Notes under the pieces: generated by a model
Told to the model about the DNA's origin: nothing
Databases searched by the model: none
Seen by the model: the letters and a program-made list of their open reading frames with translations, nothing else
Program-made: the position numbers and the translations under genes
Shown: in pieces, positions 1 to 9,422 of the stretch
How positions within the stretch are numbered: position 1 is the stretch's first letter
Layout: every line of letters begins with the position of its first letter
Assembly (NCBI RefSeq): GCF_026802175.1
Contig: NZ_CP113797.1
Span: 3,325,026 to 3,389,025, forward strand
Direction: 5' to 3'
DNA: 64,000 bases
Source: Thermocoleostomius sinensis A174
GTDB taxonomy: Bacteria > Cyanobacteriota > Cyanobacteriia > Elainellales > Elainellaceae

Positions 1-7
1 GGATTCG

Positions 8-994
8 TTAACTAGATTGCAACCAGCGGGCCGCGTCTTTGGCATGGTAAGACAGAATCAGGTCTGCACCCGATCGTTTGAAGCCAATCAGGGTTTCCAT
101 CACTACTCGCTGTTCATCGACCCAACCATTCAGGGCAGCCGCTTTGATCATGGAATATTCGCCAGAAACGTTATAGGCGGCAACGGGTAAATTGGTTGCT
201 TGCTTGACGCGCCAGATGATATCCATGTAAGCCAAGGCTGGTTTCACCATCAGCATGTCTGCGCCTTCGGCAATATCTAGAGCAATCTCTTTGAGAGCTT
301 CTTGACCATTAGCAGGGTCCATTTGATAGGTACGACGATCGCCAAACTGTGGGGCTGATTCAGCGGCATCTCGGAACGGCCCATAGTAAGCGGATGCATA
401 TTTCGCTGCATAGGACAAAATCGGAATATCTTGGAAACCGCCCTCATCCAATCCCGATCGAATGGCTTGGACAAAACCATCCATCATTCCAGAGGGCGCA
501 ATAATATCCGCCCCAGCTTTTGCTTGAGAAACGGCTGTTTTCTTCAGAAGTTCCAAGGTTGGATCATTCAATACACGCCCGGTTAAATCTCCCACTTCTA
601 GATAGCCACAGTGACCATGCGAAGTGTATTCGCACAAACAGGTATCCACAATCACAATTAGATCGGGCACAGCTTCCTTAACAGCAGTGGTGGCCACTTG
701 AACAATGCCATGATCGTGCCAAGCGCCAGTTGCATCCATATCTTTATCAGCCGGAATGCCAAACAAGATGATGGCTGGAATGCCCAAATCGTAAACTTCC
801 TTCGCTTCTTCAACAATCTTGTCTACAGATAGTTGATAAACCCCTGGCATCGATTTCACTTCATTAGCAATTCCTTCACCAGGAACCGCAAACAAGGGAT
901 AGATCAGATCATTTGTCGTTAGAACATGTTCCTGTACCATCCGTCGCAGCTGGGGATGGTTACGAAGACGACGAGGGCGTTGAGTTGGAAACAT
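8..994 (-). CDS. hemB: Delta-aminolevulinic acid dehydratase (porphobilinogen synthase)
   Basis: Condenses two 5-aminolevulinate molecules to porphobilinogen in the cytosol, the common step to haem, chlorophyll and bilins. The 328-residue product has full family length. The two active-site lysines sit in [17 protein letters not shown] (K198) and [12 protein letters not shown] (K251). The metal site [14 protein letters not shown] supplies Cys119, Cys121 and Cys129, i.e. the zinc-type cysteine triad. The start [11 protein letters not shown] fits the short N-terminus of bacterial HemB. It stands alone and is transcribed away from the polysaccharide island, with about 1 kb of non-coding DNA upstream. 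Confidence 0.96.
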   Translation of the reverse strand: MFPTQRPRRLRNHPQLRRMVQEHVLTTNDLIYPLFAVPGEGIANEVKSMPGVYQLSVDKIVEEAKEVYDLGIPAIILFGIPADKDMDATGAWHDHGIVQVATTAVKEAVPDLIVIVDTCLCEYTSHGHCGYLEVGDLTGRVLNDPTLELLKKTAVSQAKAGADIIAPSGMMDGFVQAIRSGLDEGGFQDIPILSYAAKYASAYYGPFRDAAESAPQFGDRRTYQMDPANGQEALKEIALDIAEGADMLMVKPALAYMDIIWRVKQATNLPVAAYNVSGEYSMIKAAALNGWVDEQRVVMETLIGFKRSGADLILSYHAKDAARWLQSS

Positions 995-1128
995 AGCGTT
1001 TACTAAGCTTTACTAAGAATTGAAGCAGCGAGACTCTCACCAATGCTTAAAAGTCTAAAACCTAGCTGTCCCTCTCGTTGATATCGGGTTACAAACTGTA
1101 AAACCGTCGCTGTTGAACGAGGGGTTAA

Positions 1129-1160
1129 GGTGAGGGCGGTGTGAGGCTTGTCAGTCGATC
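1129..1160. repeat. 32-nt dispersed repeat, copy 1
   Basis: The stretch beginning GGTGAGGGCGGTGTGAGG matches 60965-60996 in the same orientation at 25 of 32 positions by my hand alignment. Both copies lie in intergenic DNA, here upstream of hemB. GGTGAGGGC-type intergenic repeats are common in filamentous cyanobacteria; their function is unknown. Confidence 0.5.
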
Positions 1161-1437
1161 GTCCTGCACAGCATAGAGATGTGCACACAGAAAGTTCATG
1201 GATTTTCAGGATCTTCCGGTTTTATCATCCGGAATAGTTCGTGTTTATCTGTAGAGGGAAGTGAGTATTGCTGCTAAGCAGCTACGTGTGGTTGAACGAT
1301 TGCCCGCTATTTGAGAAGTTCCCTGACATGATTTCCTCCTCAAGGCTTAGAGTTGGTAGGTATGGTTTTGTCGGTTACTTCTATTCAGCAATTACTTCTT
1401 GAATATTTCGATCGTTGGATAGTTATCGTGACTATCT

Positions 1438-1470
1438 ACGTGGTTAATTTGAGTGTTCAATTAACCACGT
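1438..1470. repeat. Perfect 12-bp inverted repeat, 9-nt loop
   Basis: Left arm ACGTGGTTAATT (1438-1449), loop TGAGTGTTC, right arm AATTAACCACGT (1459-1470). The arms are perfect complements. There is no T-run, so it is not a classical terminator for either strand. It could be an operator, an mRNA hairpin or a remnant of a mobile element; the sequence alone does not decide. Confidence 0.65.
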
Positions 1471-2006
1471 TTGAGCAGCAACGATCGAGCAGATGTTGCA
1501 CACAAATTCAGAAGCCCTCTACTTGGATAGGCAACCTAGTGACTTATTCAAGTAAAAAGCTCTATCCATTCTCGTATTTAGCGTTACGCTCTGTCATCCT
1601 AATAAACGAGAATAGCAGCAAGCGGCAAGTTACTGTAATTAAATATGAGTTTCAAAGATTGACAAAATCAATTCTAAACTCTATTTTTTCTTCTAAAAAT
1701 ATCAATGAAATACGCTATAGTACTTGGTAAAATAAGCTCTCAAATTGGTTTCTAAACTAGATGTTTTTTGAGTTTATAATCACTAAGCGTCAGTATTAAA
1801 GTTGGTTAATGAATCGTTCGTGTAATAGCTTTCAGCAAATTGCACGCTCAATAATAGAACTGGGCAGAGATAGTTGAATTTGATGAAACGTTACGCTCTG
1901 CCAGTAAAGCATTTTTACAAGCAGGGGCATCGTCGATAGATATTGGGGCAGGGGCATCAAAATCAGTGCTTACGTAGTAGCTATCACCCAGAAGCCAATA
2001 GACCAT

Positions 2007-3137
2007 ATGAAACTTGCCCTCGTTCATGACTATTTGACCCAGCGCGGAGGTGCAGAACGTGTCTTTGAGATGCTCTGCAAGCATTTCCCCGAAGCCGATA
2101 TTTTTACCTCATTGTATGCCCCTGATCGAACGATTGAACTGAGCGATCGGGTTGTGCAAACGAGTGGACTGCAAAACATTCCTGGAGCGACGAGATATTT
2201 TCGGTTGCTGGCACCGTTTTATTATCCAGCTTTTCGATCTCTGGATTTACAAGACTATGACCTAATTATTAGTAGTTCCTCAAGCTTTGCTAAGGGGGTG
2301 CGCAAACGACCGGATGCACGGCATATTTGTTTCTGTCATAACGTAACTCGCTTCCTGTGGGACACACAAACTTATCTACGAGGCTTCCGCGAATATCAAT
2401 CTCTTTATCCTGTGATTGGGCCTGTGTTTGAACACATGAAGCAATTAGACTTGACCTATGCCGAAGAACCAGATTTGTATGTAGCAAATTCGACTACTGT
2501 AGCTCGTCGAATTAAAAGAATTTATGGTAAACAAGCGATCACAATCAATTACCCGATCGACGATAGTAAGTTTATTTTCTCGAACAAGAAGGAAGACTTT
2601 TACTTGGTTTCCTCTCGGATGATTAGCTATAAACGCATTGACATCATTGTGGAGGCATTTAATTGGTTGGGATGGCCCTTACTGATTGCAGGAGATGGGC
2701 CTGAGCGCAAACGATTAGAAGCTAGAGCGTTACCGAATATTCGCTTTTTAGGACACGTGAGTGATAGAGAACGATCGCACTTAATGTCCAAGGCACAATC
2801 CGTTATTGTTGCTGCCCTAGAAGATTATGGGCTAGTGCCGATCGAAGCGAATTTTAGTGGCACACCCGTTATTTGCTTTGGAGTTGGTGGCGTTTTGGAT
2901 ACTCAAGTACCAGAACTAACAGGATTGTTCTTCAATCGCCAAACTCCTGATGCGGTTCAATCTGCTTTACTAAAAGCTCATCAAACTGACTGGAATTATG
3001 CTGCCATTCGTGAACATGCTATGAATCATTTCACTGAAAAGGTGTTTTTCAGTAAGGTCGATCGTATTGTAGAAGCAGTTCACAAAAACCAGGTCAACTG
3101 TCTACCACAATCTACCTGGTTGCCATTACCTGCATAG
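2007..3137 (+). CDS. GT4-family glycosyltransferase (first gene of EPS island)
   Basis: Predicted to transfer a sugar from an activated donor onto a growing lipid-linked polysaccharide at the cytoplasmic face. It has the GT-B two-domain build: the N-terminal half opens MKLALVHDYLTQRGGAERV, with a glycine-rich acceptor-side loop, and the donor side has SYKRIDIIVEAF, LLIAGDGPERKRLE and an E-x7-E nucleotide-sugar motif at E272-E280 (LEDYGLVPIE). Length 376 residues. It most resembles WbaZ/mannosyltransferase-type GT4 enzymes; the sugar cannot be read from the sequence. It opens the plus-strand island and is followed by a 216-nt gap before the Wzc-like gene. Confidence 0.85.
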   Translation: MKLALVHDYLTQRGGAERVFEMLCKHFPEADIFTSLYAPDRTIELSDRVVQTSGLQNIPGATRYFRLLAPFYYPAFRSLDLQDYDLIISSSSSFAKGVRKRPDARHICFCHNVTRFLWDTQTYLRGFREYQSLYPVIGPVFEHMKQLDLTYAEEPDLYVANSTTVARRIKRIYGKQAITINYPIDDSKFIFSNKKEDFYLVSSRMISYKRIDIIVEAFNWLGWPLLIAGDGPERKRLEARALPNIRFLGHVSDRERSHLMSKAQSVIVAALEDYGLVPIEANFSGTPVICFGVGGVLDTQVPELTGLFFNRQTPDAVQSALLKAHQTDWNYAAIREHAMNHFTEKVFFSKVDRIVEAVHKNQVNCLPQSTWLPLPA

Positions 3138-3353
3138 CGTAAAGTCAAGTATTTATAGAGATACATATTAATCCTGAATTAACACTCAATAATTGTATGA
3201 CTTAGTATAAGACGATTGACTGAATGAGAGCAGCTTCATTCAATTAAATAAATGGCGTGATGTTAAAGCATATCGTCTAAAAATGTTTTTAATCAATCTG
3301 AACATTGCGCCGTATAGTGGTTAGTTTTTAGTTGTAGATGGGGTGAATAAAGA

Positions 3354-5552
3354 GTGGTAGCTGATCATCATTTTCATTCAACCAATGAAGCGGAATTTGG
3401 CTATGGTCAACTACTGGCGATCGCCTGGCGGCGTCGCTTTTGGTTTCTGGCTACGTTCAGTACTGTAGTGATTGCAGCTGGGTTCGTTACAGTACGCACA
3501 GAACCAACCTATGAAAGTTCTATGCAATTACTCGTAGAGCCAAATTACCAAGCTCGCGAAAAATTAACAGAAGTAGAAGGTCAAAGCCAAACAAGCGAGC
3601 AGGATTATGCAACACAATTAAATTTGATGCGAAGTAGTCGTTTTTTTGAAGCAGTTATTGATGATTTGGCGGCCAAATATCCAGATTTATCGATCGGACA
3701 TGTTCGAGGGTCACTTCAACTGTCGCAACTGGTAGAAGATGAGACAAATACTCGCATTTTTGAAGTAGTTTATACAGATAATGACCCTATAAAAACTCAG
3801 CAGATTTTGGAGTCTTTAAAGACAGCCTATCAAAACTACAACTTGGAGCAGCAAGAAGCACGACTAACACAGGGATTAGCATTCATTGATGAACAGCTTG
3901 CCACCGTTCGCAGAAGCTTGAATAGTTCTCAAGGAGAACTGGAGCAGTTTCGTCAAGGAGAAAATTTAATTGATCCCGCACGGGAGGCGGAAAGGATCTC
4001 AGAAGCACTGGGTCAAGTAAAGCGGCAGCAAGAATCTTTGCAAGCCCAATATGCAGATGTCAACAATCGCTCGATGGAACTACAGCGGCAACTGTCACTC
4101 CGACCTCAAGAGGCATTGATTGTGTCACGTTTAAGTCAATCATCTTTGTTTCAAACGCTGTTGGGTGAGTTACAGGCTACAGAAGTTGAGTTAAGTAAGC
4201 AACGGGCCATCTATACGGATAGTGCTCCGGAAGTGCAGGTATTGTTAGACCAACGTCAAGAACAACTGGGGCTATTGCAACAGGAAATTCAGCGGATATT
4301 AGGTAGTGATGCTTCGCAGCTACCCAGTCGCGCTTTGTTGTCTCAGGGAAGACTGAGCCAAATTGATTTGCAGTTAGCGAACCAGCTCGTGGATGCGCAA
4401 ACCACGATCGAAGGATTAGAGGCCCAACTACGTAGTTTATCAACCACAGAACAACAACTGCGGGCAGAGCTAAATCAATTTCCGCGATTGCTAGCCCAAA
4501 ACGATCGTCTGCAACCGGAAGCGGAAACTACCCAAAAAATTCTCCAACAACTTCTGGAAGATCGAGAGAAGCTGAGTGCTGAATTGGCAGGTGGCGGGTT
4601 TAACTGGCAAGTGGTGGAACCCCCCCAGGAAGGTGAAAAGATTGCTCCAAATCCCAGGCAAAACATTCTTTTAGGAGCGGTTGTTGGAATCTTCTTGGGA
4701 GGAGTAGCTGCCTTCTTACGTGAAGCAGCCGATCGAGTTGTGCACACATCGGAAGATTTGAAGAAACAAGCGGCGTTACCATTACTTGGCAGCTTACCAG
4801 AATTTCTGCCAAAACCCAACCGCTTTCCAATTCAACTGCCGCTGATGCCTGCCCAATCGTCCTCTTCGGTGACTGAGCAGGCCATGCAGTGGCAACCATT
4901 TCGAGAATCCCTCGATCTGATTTACAAAAATATTCAGTTGCTGCATGAATCTGAAAGATCTCGATCGCTGGTTGTCACCTCTGCATTACCAGATGAAGGA
5001 AAATCAACGTTAATTATTGGACTAGCGCTAAGTGCAGCCCGCAGCAGTGAACGGGTGTTGGTAATTGATGCAGATTTACGTCAGCCAGTCTTGCATGAAC
5101 GCCTGAATGTATCGAATCAGTATGGGCTGTCAACGTTGCTGGAAACGGCTAGAGGTCCATTTTTACCACAATCAGTAACTCTATCTGACGCAAGCTTTGA
5201 TCTATTGCCGGCTGGTCCAGAGCCGATCGATCCGGTACGACTACTCAACTCGCAGCGATTCAAAACCATGCTGCGATTCTTGCAAAATCGATACGATTTG
5301 ATTCTGATTGATACACCTCCTGTTTTGGGCATGGTGGATGCAATGCAAGCAGCATCAGTTTGTCATGGCATTGTGATGGTAGGGCGACTCGATCGGGTTA
5401 CTCAGGAAGAACTCAAACAAGCGGCGGCGATGCTCAGTTCGTTAAATGTACTCGGAATTGTAGCAAATGGCGGCAAGCGTACACCGTTTAGCGATAGTCA
5501 GAATGCGAATCGAAATCATCGGGCTGGAGACCAAGATATATCCGCAGCGTAA
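3354..5552 (+). CDS. Wzc-type polysaccharide co-polymerase with BY-kinase domain
   Basis: Inner-membrane protein that controls chain length and export of exopolysaccharide. Order: Wzz-like N-terminal part with a first membrane helix (about 30-46), a long periplasmic coiled-coil region (about 160-410), a second helix (about 437-455), then a cytoplasmic tyrosine-kinase/ParA-like ATPase. The kinase shows Walker A ALPDEGKST (K550), Walker A' VLVIDADLRQP (568-578) and Walker B LILIDTPP. The C-terminus (SDSQNANRNHRAGDQDISAA) has no tyrosine cluster, which classical Wzc uses for autophosphorylation. The start is GTG at 3354; no in-frame ATG lies close by. 732 residues. Confidence 0.92.
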   Translation: MVADHHFHSTNEAEFGYGQLLAIAWRRRFWFLATFSTVVIAAGFVTVRTEPTYESSMQLLVEPNYQAREKLTEVEGQSQTSEQDYATQLNLMRSSRFFEAVIDDLAAKYPDLSIGHVRGSLQLSQLVEDETNTRIFEVVYTDNDPIKTQQILESLKTAYQNYNLEQQEARLTQGLAFIDEQLATVRRSLNSSQGELEQFRQGENLIDPAREAERISEALGQVKRQQESLQAQYADVNNRSMELQRQLSLRPQEALIVSRLSQSSLFQTLLGELQATEVELSKQRAIYTDSAPEVQVLLDQRQEQLGLLQQEIQRILGSDASQLPSRALLSQGRLSQIDLQLANQLVDAQTTIEGLEAQLRSLSTTEQQLRAELNQFPRLLAQNDRLQPEAETTQKILQQLLEDREKLSAELAGGGFNWQVVEPPQEGEKIAPNPRQNILLGAVVGIFLGGVAAFLREAADRVVHTSEDLKKQAALPLLGSLPEFLPKPNRFPIQLPLMPAQSSSSVTEQAMQWQPFRESLDLIYKNIQLLHESERSRSLVVTSALPDEGKSTLIIGLALSAARSSERVLVIDADLRQPVLHERLNVSNQYGLSTLLETARGPFLPQSVTLSDASFDLLPAGPEPIDPVRLLNSQRFKTMLRFLQNRYDLILIDTPPVLGMVDAMQAASVCHGIVMVGRLDRVTQEELKQAAAMLSSLNVLGIVANGGKRTPFSDSQNANRNHRAGDQDISAA

Positions 5553-5596
5553 CGATTAACAATTTTTGTACGTTCTTGTCGTGTTCCCTTGCAGCA

Positions 5597-6373
5597 ATGT
5601 TCCCTATGGCTACCTCTAAAGTTGTACTGACGACCTCTAAAATTTGGATCTTAGAAGATACCTTATCGTCATCTGAGCAAGAACCAACCGATCAATCCTT
5701 ACGCTGTTGTGTGTTGAAGTGGCGACAGGGAAAGCTGTGGGTGAAGGTGGCGGAAGCTGACCAAATCTCTCAAATTCCGGCGCTGCAAAATGAGCAATGG
5801 TTAGAAAATTGTTTGAAGCATTCGCTGGTGGATGTGGTGTGTTTAGATCCACAGTTAGGTGTTACCGCTGTGGAATATTGGGCCAATGCTTGTGAGAAGG
5901 CTGGAAAACCAGTTTTTCTGAGGTTACCTGGTTGTTCGCGTCGATCCCATCAGTCTGAAATTGTAGTATTGCTCAGGCAAGGACTAGACAGTATGATAGC
6001 GGTACTATTGTTATTGATTTTCAGTCCTATTATTCTTGTAATTTTTCTGTTGCTGCGATCGAGTTCTTCCAAATCTGTTTTTGATACTCAGTGGCGAGTA
6101 GGGGCACGAGGCCAGTTATTTCGCTTAATTCTCTTTCGAGAAGATAGAGAAGAAAATAGCCAAGGTTCACAATACTACTCAAACTTAATACGATACTGGT
6201 CTAGTAAACTGTGCTTGAATGGGTTGCTTCAACTCATCAACGTGATTCAAGGAAAAATGCAGTTGGTGGGCCGACGGCCTTGGAAATTACAGGAAGCAAT
6301 TCAGCTTTGTCAGCATCAGTCTCAACTAATCAGTGAACCCCCAGGGATTGCTCTAGCATATCTTTGCAAATAA
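5597..6373 (+). CDS. Divergent sugar-phosphate transferase-like protein (HepC-like)
   Basis: Initiating enzymes of this family move a sugar-1-phosphate onto undecaprenyl phosphate. The C-terminal half follows the bacterial sugar transferase pattern: LRQGLDSMIAVLLLL with a hydrophobic segment (about 135-165), then QWRVGARGQLFRLILFRED, and a final LLQLINVIQGKMQLVGRRP corresponding to the usual N-V-x-x-G-x-M-S-L-V-G-P-R-P. Differences from the family: R instead of P in VGRRP, and no clear D-E-L-P motif. The N-terminal ~125 residues match nothing I recognise. It resembles HepC of heterocyst polysaccharide synthesis. TTG (5576) or ATG (5606) are alternative starts. It may be a specialised or weakened member. 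Confidence 0.7.
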   Translation: MFPMATSKVVLTTSKIWILEDTLSSSEQEPTDQSLRCCVLKWRQGKLWVKVAEADQISQIPALQNEQWLENCLKHSLVDVVCLDPQLGVTAVEYWANACEKAGKPVFLRLPGCSRRSHQSEIVVLLRQGLDSMIAVLLLLIFSPIILVIFLLLRSSSSKSVFDTQWRVGARGQLFRLILFREDREENSQGSQYYSNLIRYWSSKLCLNGLLQLINVIQGKMQLVGRRPWKLQEAIQLCQHQSQLISEPPGIALAYLCK

Positions 6374-6487
6374 CGTTTGAATAAAAGTAGTAGAGGCACT
6401 TACAGTGCTTCTAGCAACAGTGGATCGGGAACCTAAAGTATCGGCGAGTCAACTTTCCAAAATCATTGCTTTGAGGAGGCTATTAGC

Positions 6488-8320
6488 TTGAAGCTACCGA
6501 TCGTCTTTCGCCACCTGATCAAGTCAACTAGTTTCTGGAGGGATAATCGCCTCTTTTTGCGAGAAATTCAACATTTTCCTAGAATTGTTTTGTTAGCGCT
6601 TCTATTTCCTATGCTAGCAGCTGTGTTTGAAGGGTTTGGCATTGGTTTTTTGCTAGCGTTTCTTCAAAATTTAGTTAGTGTCAATCCGCAACCAGTTCGT
6701 TCTGGCATTGAATGGATTGATATTTGGATCCTAGGGATTAATGAGTCAAGTTTGCATCAACTGTACCGTATCTCAGTCCTGATTTTGCTGTCAACTTGGC
6801 TTCGTGCGGTGTTCAATTACCTCGCAGGTTTCTACATGACGGTTGCGCGAATTCGACTAGTTAACCGGCTGTACAAGCAGATTTTTGAGCAGCTACAGGC
6901 AGTTCAGATCAGCTTTTTTTCACAAACACGAGTAGGTGCGTTAGTTAATACGCTAACTTCTGAGGTTGGACAGTTAAATGAAGCAATGAAATCATTCAGT
7001 CATCTGATTACGAGAGGACTGGTGATACTGATTTATGCAGCCGTCTTGCTATATATATCTTGGCAGTTGTCACTTGTAGCAATCCTTTTGTTCAGCTTAA
7101 CGGCTGTGGGGTTGTCGAATCTCAATAGACGAGTACGACAGTCCAGCTTCCCGATATCGAAGGCTAGAGGCAGCTTTAGTGCACTGGCAACAGAATTTAT
7201 TAATGGAATTCGTACAATTCAAGCATTCGCTACCCAAGGCTTTGAGCGGAGACGATTCTATGCAACTAGTGATGAGATTGCCAGAACCGAAATCGATGCG
7301 GCTCGAGTGACAATTATTGTACGACCCTTGGGGGAAGCTCTCGCTGGTACTATTCTGGTGGGAATGATTGTGGTTGGGGTGTCGAGCTTTGGCAGAAACA
7401 ATGGTATTCAGGTTGCATCACTACTCACTTTTCTATTTGTTCTGATTCGGCTAGTGCCTGCAATTCAAGAAGTGCTTGCTTGTCTTACGGCAATCAATGG
7501 GTTTCAAGGTGCTATTCACACTATTGAAGAACTCTTGAATCGAGACAACAAACCCTACTTACAAAACGGACATCGCAAATTTACGGGCTTACAACGGGGG
7601 ATTGAGTTTGTTTCAGTAGACTTTAGCTATGGTCAAGGTGCACTGGTGCTAAAAAACATTACGTTGTCAATTGATAAAGGACAAACGATTGCTTTAGTAG
7701 GTGCATCAGGTGCAGGAAAATCAACGTTGGCAGACTTGATTCCTCGCTTTTATGACCCGACCCAAGGAGAAATTCGGTTTGATAGCATAAATCTACGGGA
7801 GTTTGATCTCGACTCCGTACGCCGTCGTATGGCAGTAGTAAGTCAGGATACGTTTATCTTCAACGCATCTATTCGTGACAACATTGCCTATGGCTTAAAC
7901 AATGTAGACGAAGATGCAATCTTAGAAGCAGCAAGGCTGGCAAACGCACTTGAATTCATTCAGGCTCTGCCACGAGGGTTAGACACTGTGCTGGGCGATC
8001 GTGGTGTCCTACTGTCAGGTGGTCAGCGGCAGCGAATTGCGATTGCACGGGCACTACTTAGAAATCCAGAAATTCTAATTTTAGATGAAGCAACTAGTGC
8101 ATTGGACTCTGTTTCCGAGCATATGATTCAAGCTTCATTGGAAAAACTATCGATAGGTCGCACAGTGATTGCTATTGCTCATAGGCTCTCAACAATTGCA
8201 AATGCGGACAAAGTAATAGTGATGGATCAAGGGCAGATTGTAGAGCAGGGAACTTATCAGGAGTTGTTGGGAAGAAAAGGTAGATTCTGGAAATATCATC
8301 AGATCCAACACCAATACTAA
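6488..8320 (+). CDS. ABC exporter, fused permease-ATPase (HepA-like)
   Basis: Half-size ABC exporter expected to act as a homodimer exporting glycolipid or polysaccharide precursors across the inner membrane. The permease occupies about 1-340 with roughly six helices, and the ATPase about 370-610. Walker A GASGAGKST (405-413), Q-loop in VVSQDTFIFN, signature LSGGQRQRIAIARAL (509-523), Walker B ILILDEATSALD and H-loop AIAHRLST are all intact. The start is TTG at 6488, chosen for the GAGGAGG ribosome site at 6473-6479. Length and position beside a HepC-like gene match HepA of heterocyst envelope polysaccharide clusters; the true substrate is unknown. No other export system is visible in the island. 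Confidence 0.88.
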   Translation: MKLPIVFRHLIKSTSFWRDNRLFLREIQHFPRIVLLALLFPMLAAVFEGFGIGFLLAFLQNLVSVNPQPVRSGIEWIDIWILGINESSLHQLYRISVLILLSTWLRAVFNYLAGFYMTVARIRLVNRLYKQIFEQLQAVQISFFSQTRVGALVNTLTSEVGQLNEAMKSFSHLITRGLVILIYAAVLLYISWQLSLVAILLFSLTAVGLSNLNRRVRQSSFPISKARGSFSALATEFINGIRTIQAFATQGFERRRFYATSDEIARTEIDAARVTIIVRPLGEALAGTILVGMIVVGVSSFGRNNGIQVASLLTFLFVLIRLVPAIQEVLACLTAINGFQGAIHTIEELLNRDNKPYLQNGHRKFTGLQRGIEFVSVDFSYGQGALVLKNITLSIDKGQTIALVGASGAGKSTLADLIPRFYDPTQGEIRFDSINLREFDLDSVRRRMAVVSQDTFIFNASIRDNIAYGLNNVDEDAILEAARLANALEFIQALPRGLDTVLGDRGVLLSGGQRQRIAIARALLRNPEILILDEATSALDSVSEHMIQASLEKLSIGRTVIAIAHRLSTIANADKVIVMDQGQIVEQGTYQELLGRKGRFWKYHQIQHQY

Positions 8321-8367
8321 TCGCATAAATCTGTCAAAAGCCACTGTAAGAAAAACTATGAGGTTGT

Positions 8368-9318
8368 ATGCCAAAAGTATCAATTGTTATTCCAGCTTAC
8401 AATGCAATGCAATATTGCGAAGCAACTTTGAACAGTGCGTTGCAACAAACATTTGTTGATTTTGAAGTCTTGATTATCAACGATGGAAGCAAAGATAATA
8501 TACTCGAATGGGCAAGTAAGATTGAAGACGAACGCGTAAAACTGATTTCCCAAGAAAACAAAGGATTATCGGGAGCAAGAAATACAGGTATTACCCATGC
8601 GAAGGGTGATTATATCGCTTTTCTGGATGCAGACGATCTATGGGAAAAAACAAAATTAGAAAAACAAGTAAAATATCTAGACAATAATTTAAACGTTGGC
8701 TTGTTAAGTACAAAGGTCAAAATAATTGATGAACATGATCAATATTTGCGAGAATTTAAAGTTCCTGAAAAAGAGCACATCTCGTTGGAAGAATTGCTCA
8801 GCTATAATTTTATCTTATGCGGAAGTACGCCTATTGTCCGTCGAGAATGCTTTGAAAAGGTTGGTGTCTTTGATTGCAATTTAAGTTCCGCAGCTGATTG
8901 GGATATGTGGATTAGAATTGCTCTTCATTATCCTGTAGCAGCCATCTTAGAAAGTTTAGTTCTTTACCGAAAGCATTCAACAAATATGTCTAAAGATATT
9001 GTAATCATGGTAGATGAAATAGGAAAGATTGTTCAAAAATTTCGGATGATCGTCCCTCGTTCTCTTCGACCTATATTAGATAATAGATACACGATTTCCA
9101 ATCTCAATGCTATCTGGGCAATGGCTGCAGAAAGTCGCTATCGAAAAGCAATTTACTTCTCAGGGCAAGCCTTCAAGAGTAATCCTACAATTTTATTTTC
9201 TCGATCGTTTCTTTACATAAATTTCCTGATCTTTATAAAATTAATAGTACCTGCCCATAGATATACCAAATTGAGAAGATTTTTCCAAGTATTAAAGAGG
9301 AGTATGGTTTGGTTTTGA
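8368..9318 (+). CDS. GT2-family glycosyltransferase
   Basis: Inverting GT-A enzyme expected to add one sugar to the repeat unit. The N-terminus is classical: PKVSIVIPAYNAMQYCEATL, then INDGSKDN, a conserved SGARNTGITHAKGDYIAFLDADDLWE stretch whose DADD (about 90-93) binds the metal/nucleotide, and a downstream SAADWDMWIRIAL equivalent to the catalytic ED-W region. 316 residues. The C-terminal part is hydrophobic and basic (FLYINFLIFIKLIVP), suggesting membrane contact. AGG upstream of ATG 8368. Donor sugar not predictable. Confidence 0.88.
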   Translation: MPKVSIVIPAYNAMQYCEATLNSALQQTFVDFEVLIINDGSKDNILEWASKIEDERVKLISQENKGLSGARNTGITHAKGDYIAFLDADDLWEKTKLEKQVKYLDNNLNVGLLSTKVKIIDEHDQYLREFKVPEKEHISLEELLSYNFILCGSTPIVRRECFEKVGVFDCNLSSAADWDMWIRIALHYPVAAILESLVLYRKHSTNMSKDIVIMVDEIGKIVQKFRMIVPRSLRPILDNRYTISNLNAIWAMAAESRYRKAIYFSGQAFKSNPTILFSRSFLYINFLIFIKLIVPAHRYTKLRRFFQVLKRSMVWF

Positions 9319-9422
9319 AAAAATATGGCAACACCCCCTTTGCCTTTAACTACTTTTTATGAACAGATCTGAATTAAGTAGGGCTGAATTAATTACTCTT
9401 AAACAAACTTCGGAGTAGAAAT

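Larger units (their letters stand above)
995..2006. other. Intergenic region hemB / polysaccharide island
   Basis: About 1 kb without a convincing gene. It holds the hemB upstream region, a short hairpin TTCCGG-N9-CCGGAA near 1220, one copy of a 32-nt dispersed repeat (1129-1160), a perfect 12-bp inverted repeat (1438-1470) and an A/T-rich tract near 1640-1800. A 38-codon open stretch at 1861-1977 contains two GCAGGGGCATC copies and ends in TAG; it has no start or ribosome site and may be a gene remnant. A 125-codon frame at 1353-1730 looks non-coding. Confidence 0.6.

Noticed and set aside
1353-1730. 125-codon open frame upstream of the polysaccharide island
   Set aside because: Contains the 12-bp inverted repeat, has atypical composition (serine, isoleucine and basic-rich with no domain), no ribosome site and no recognisable homology.
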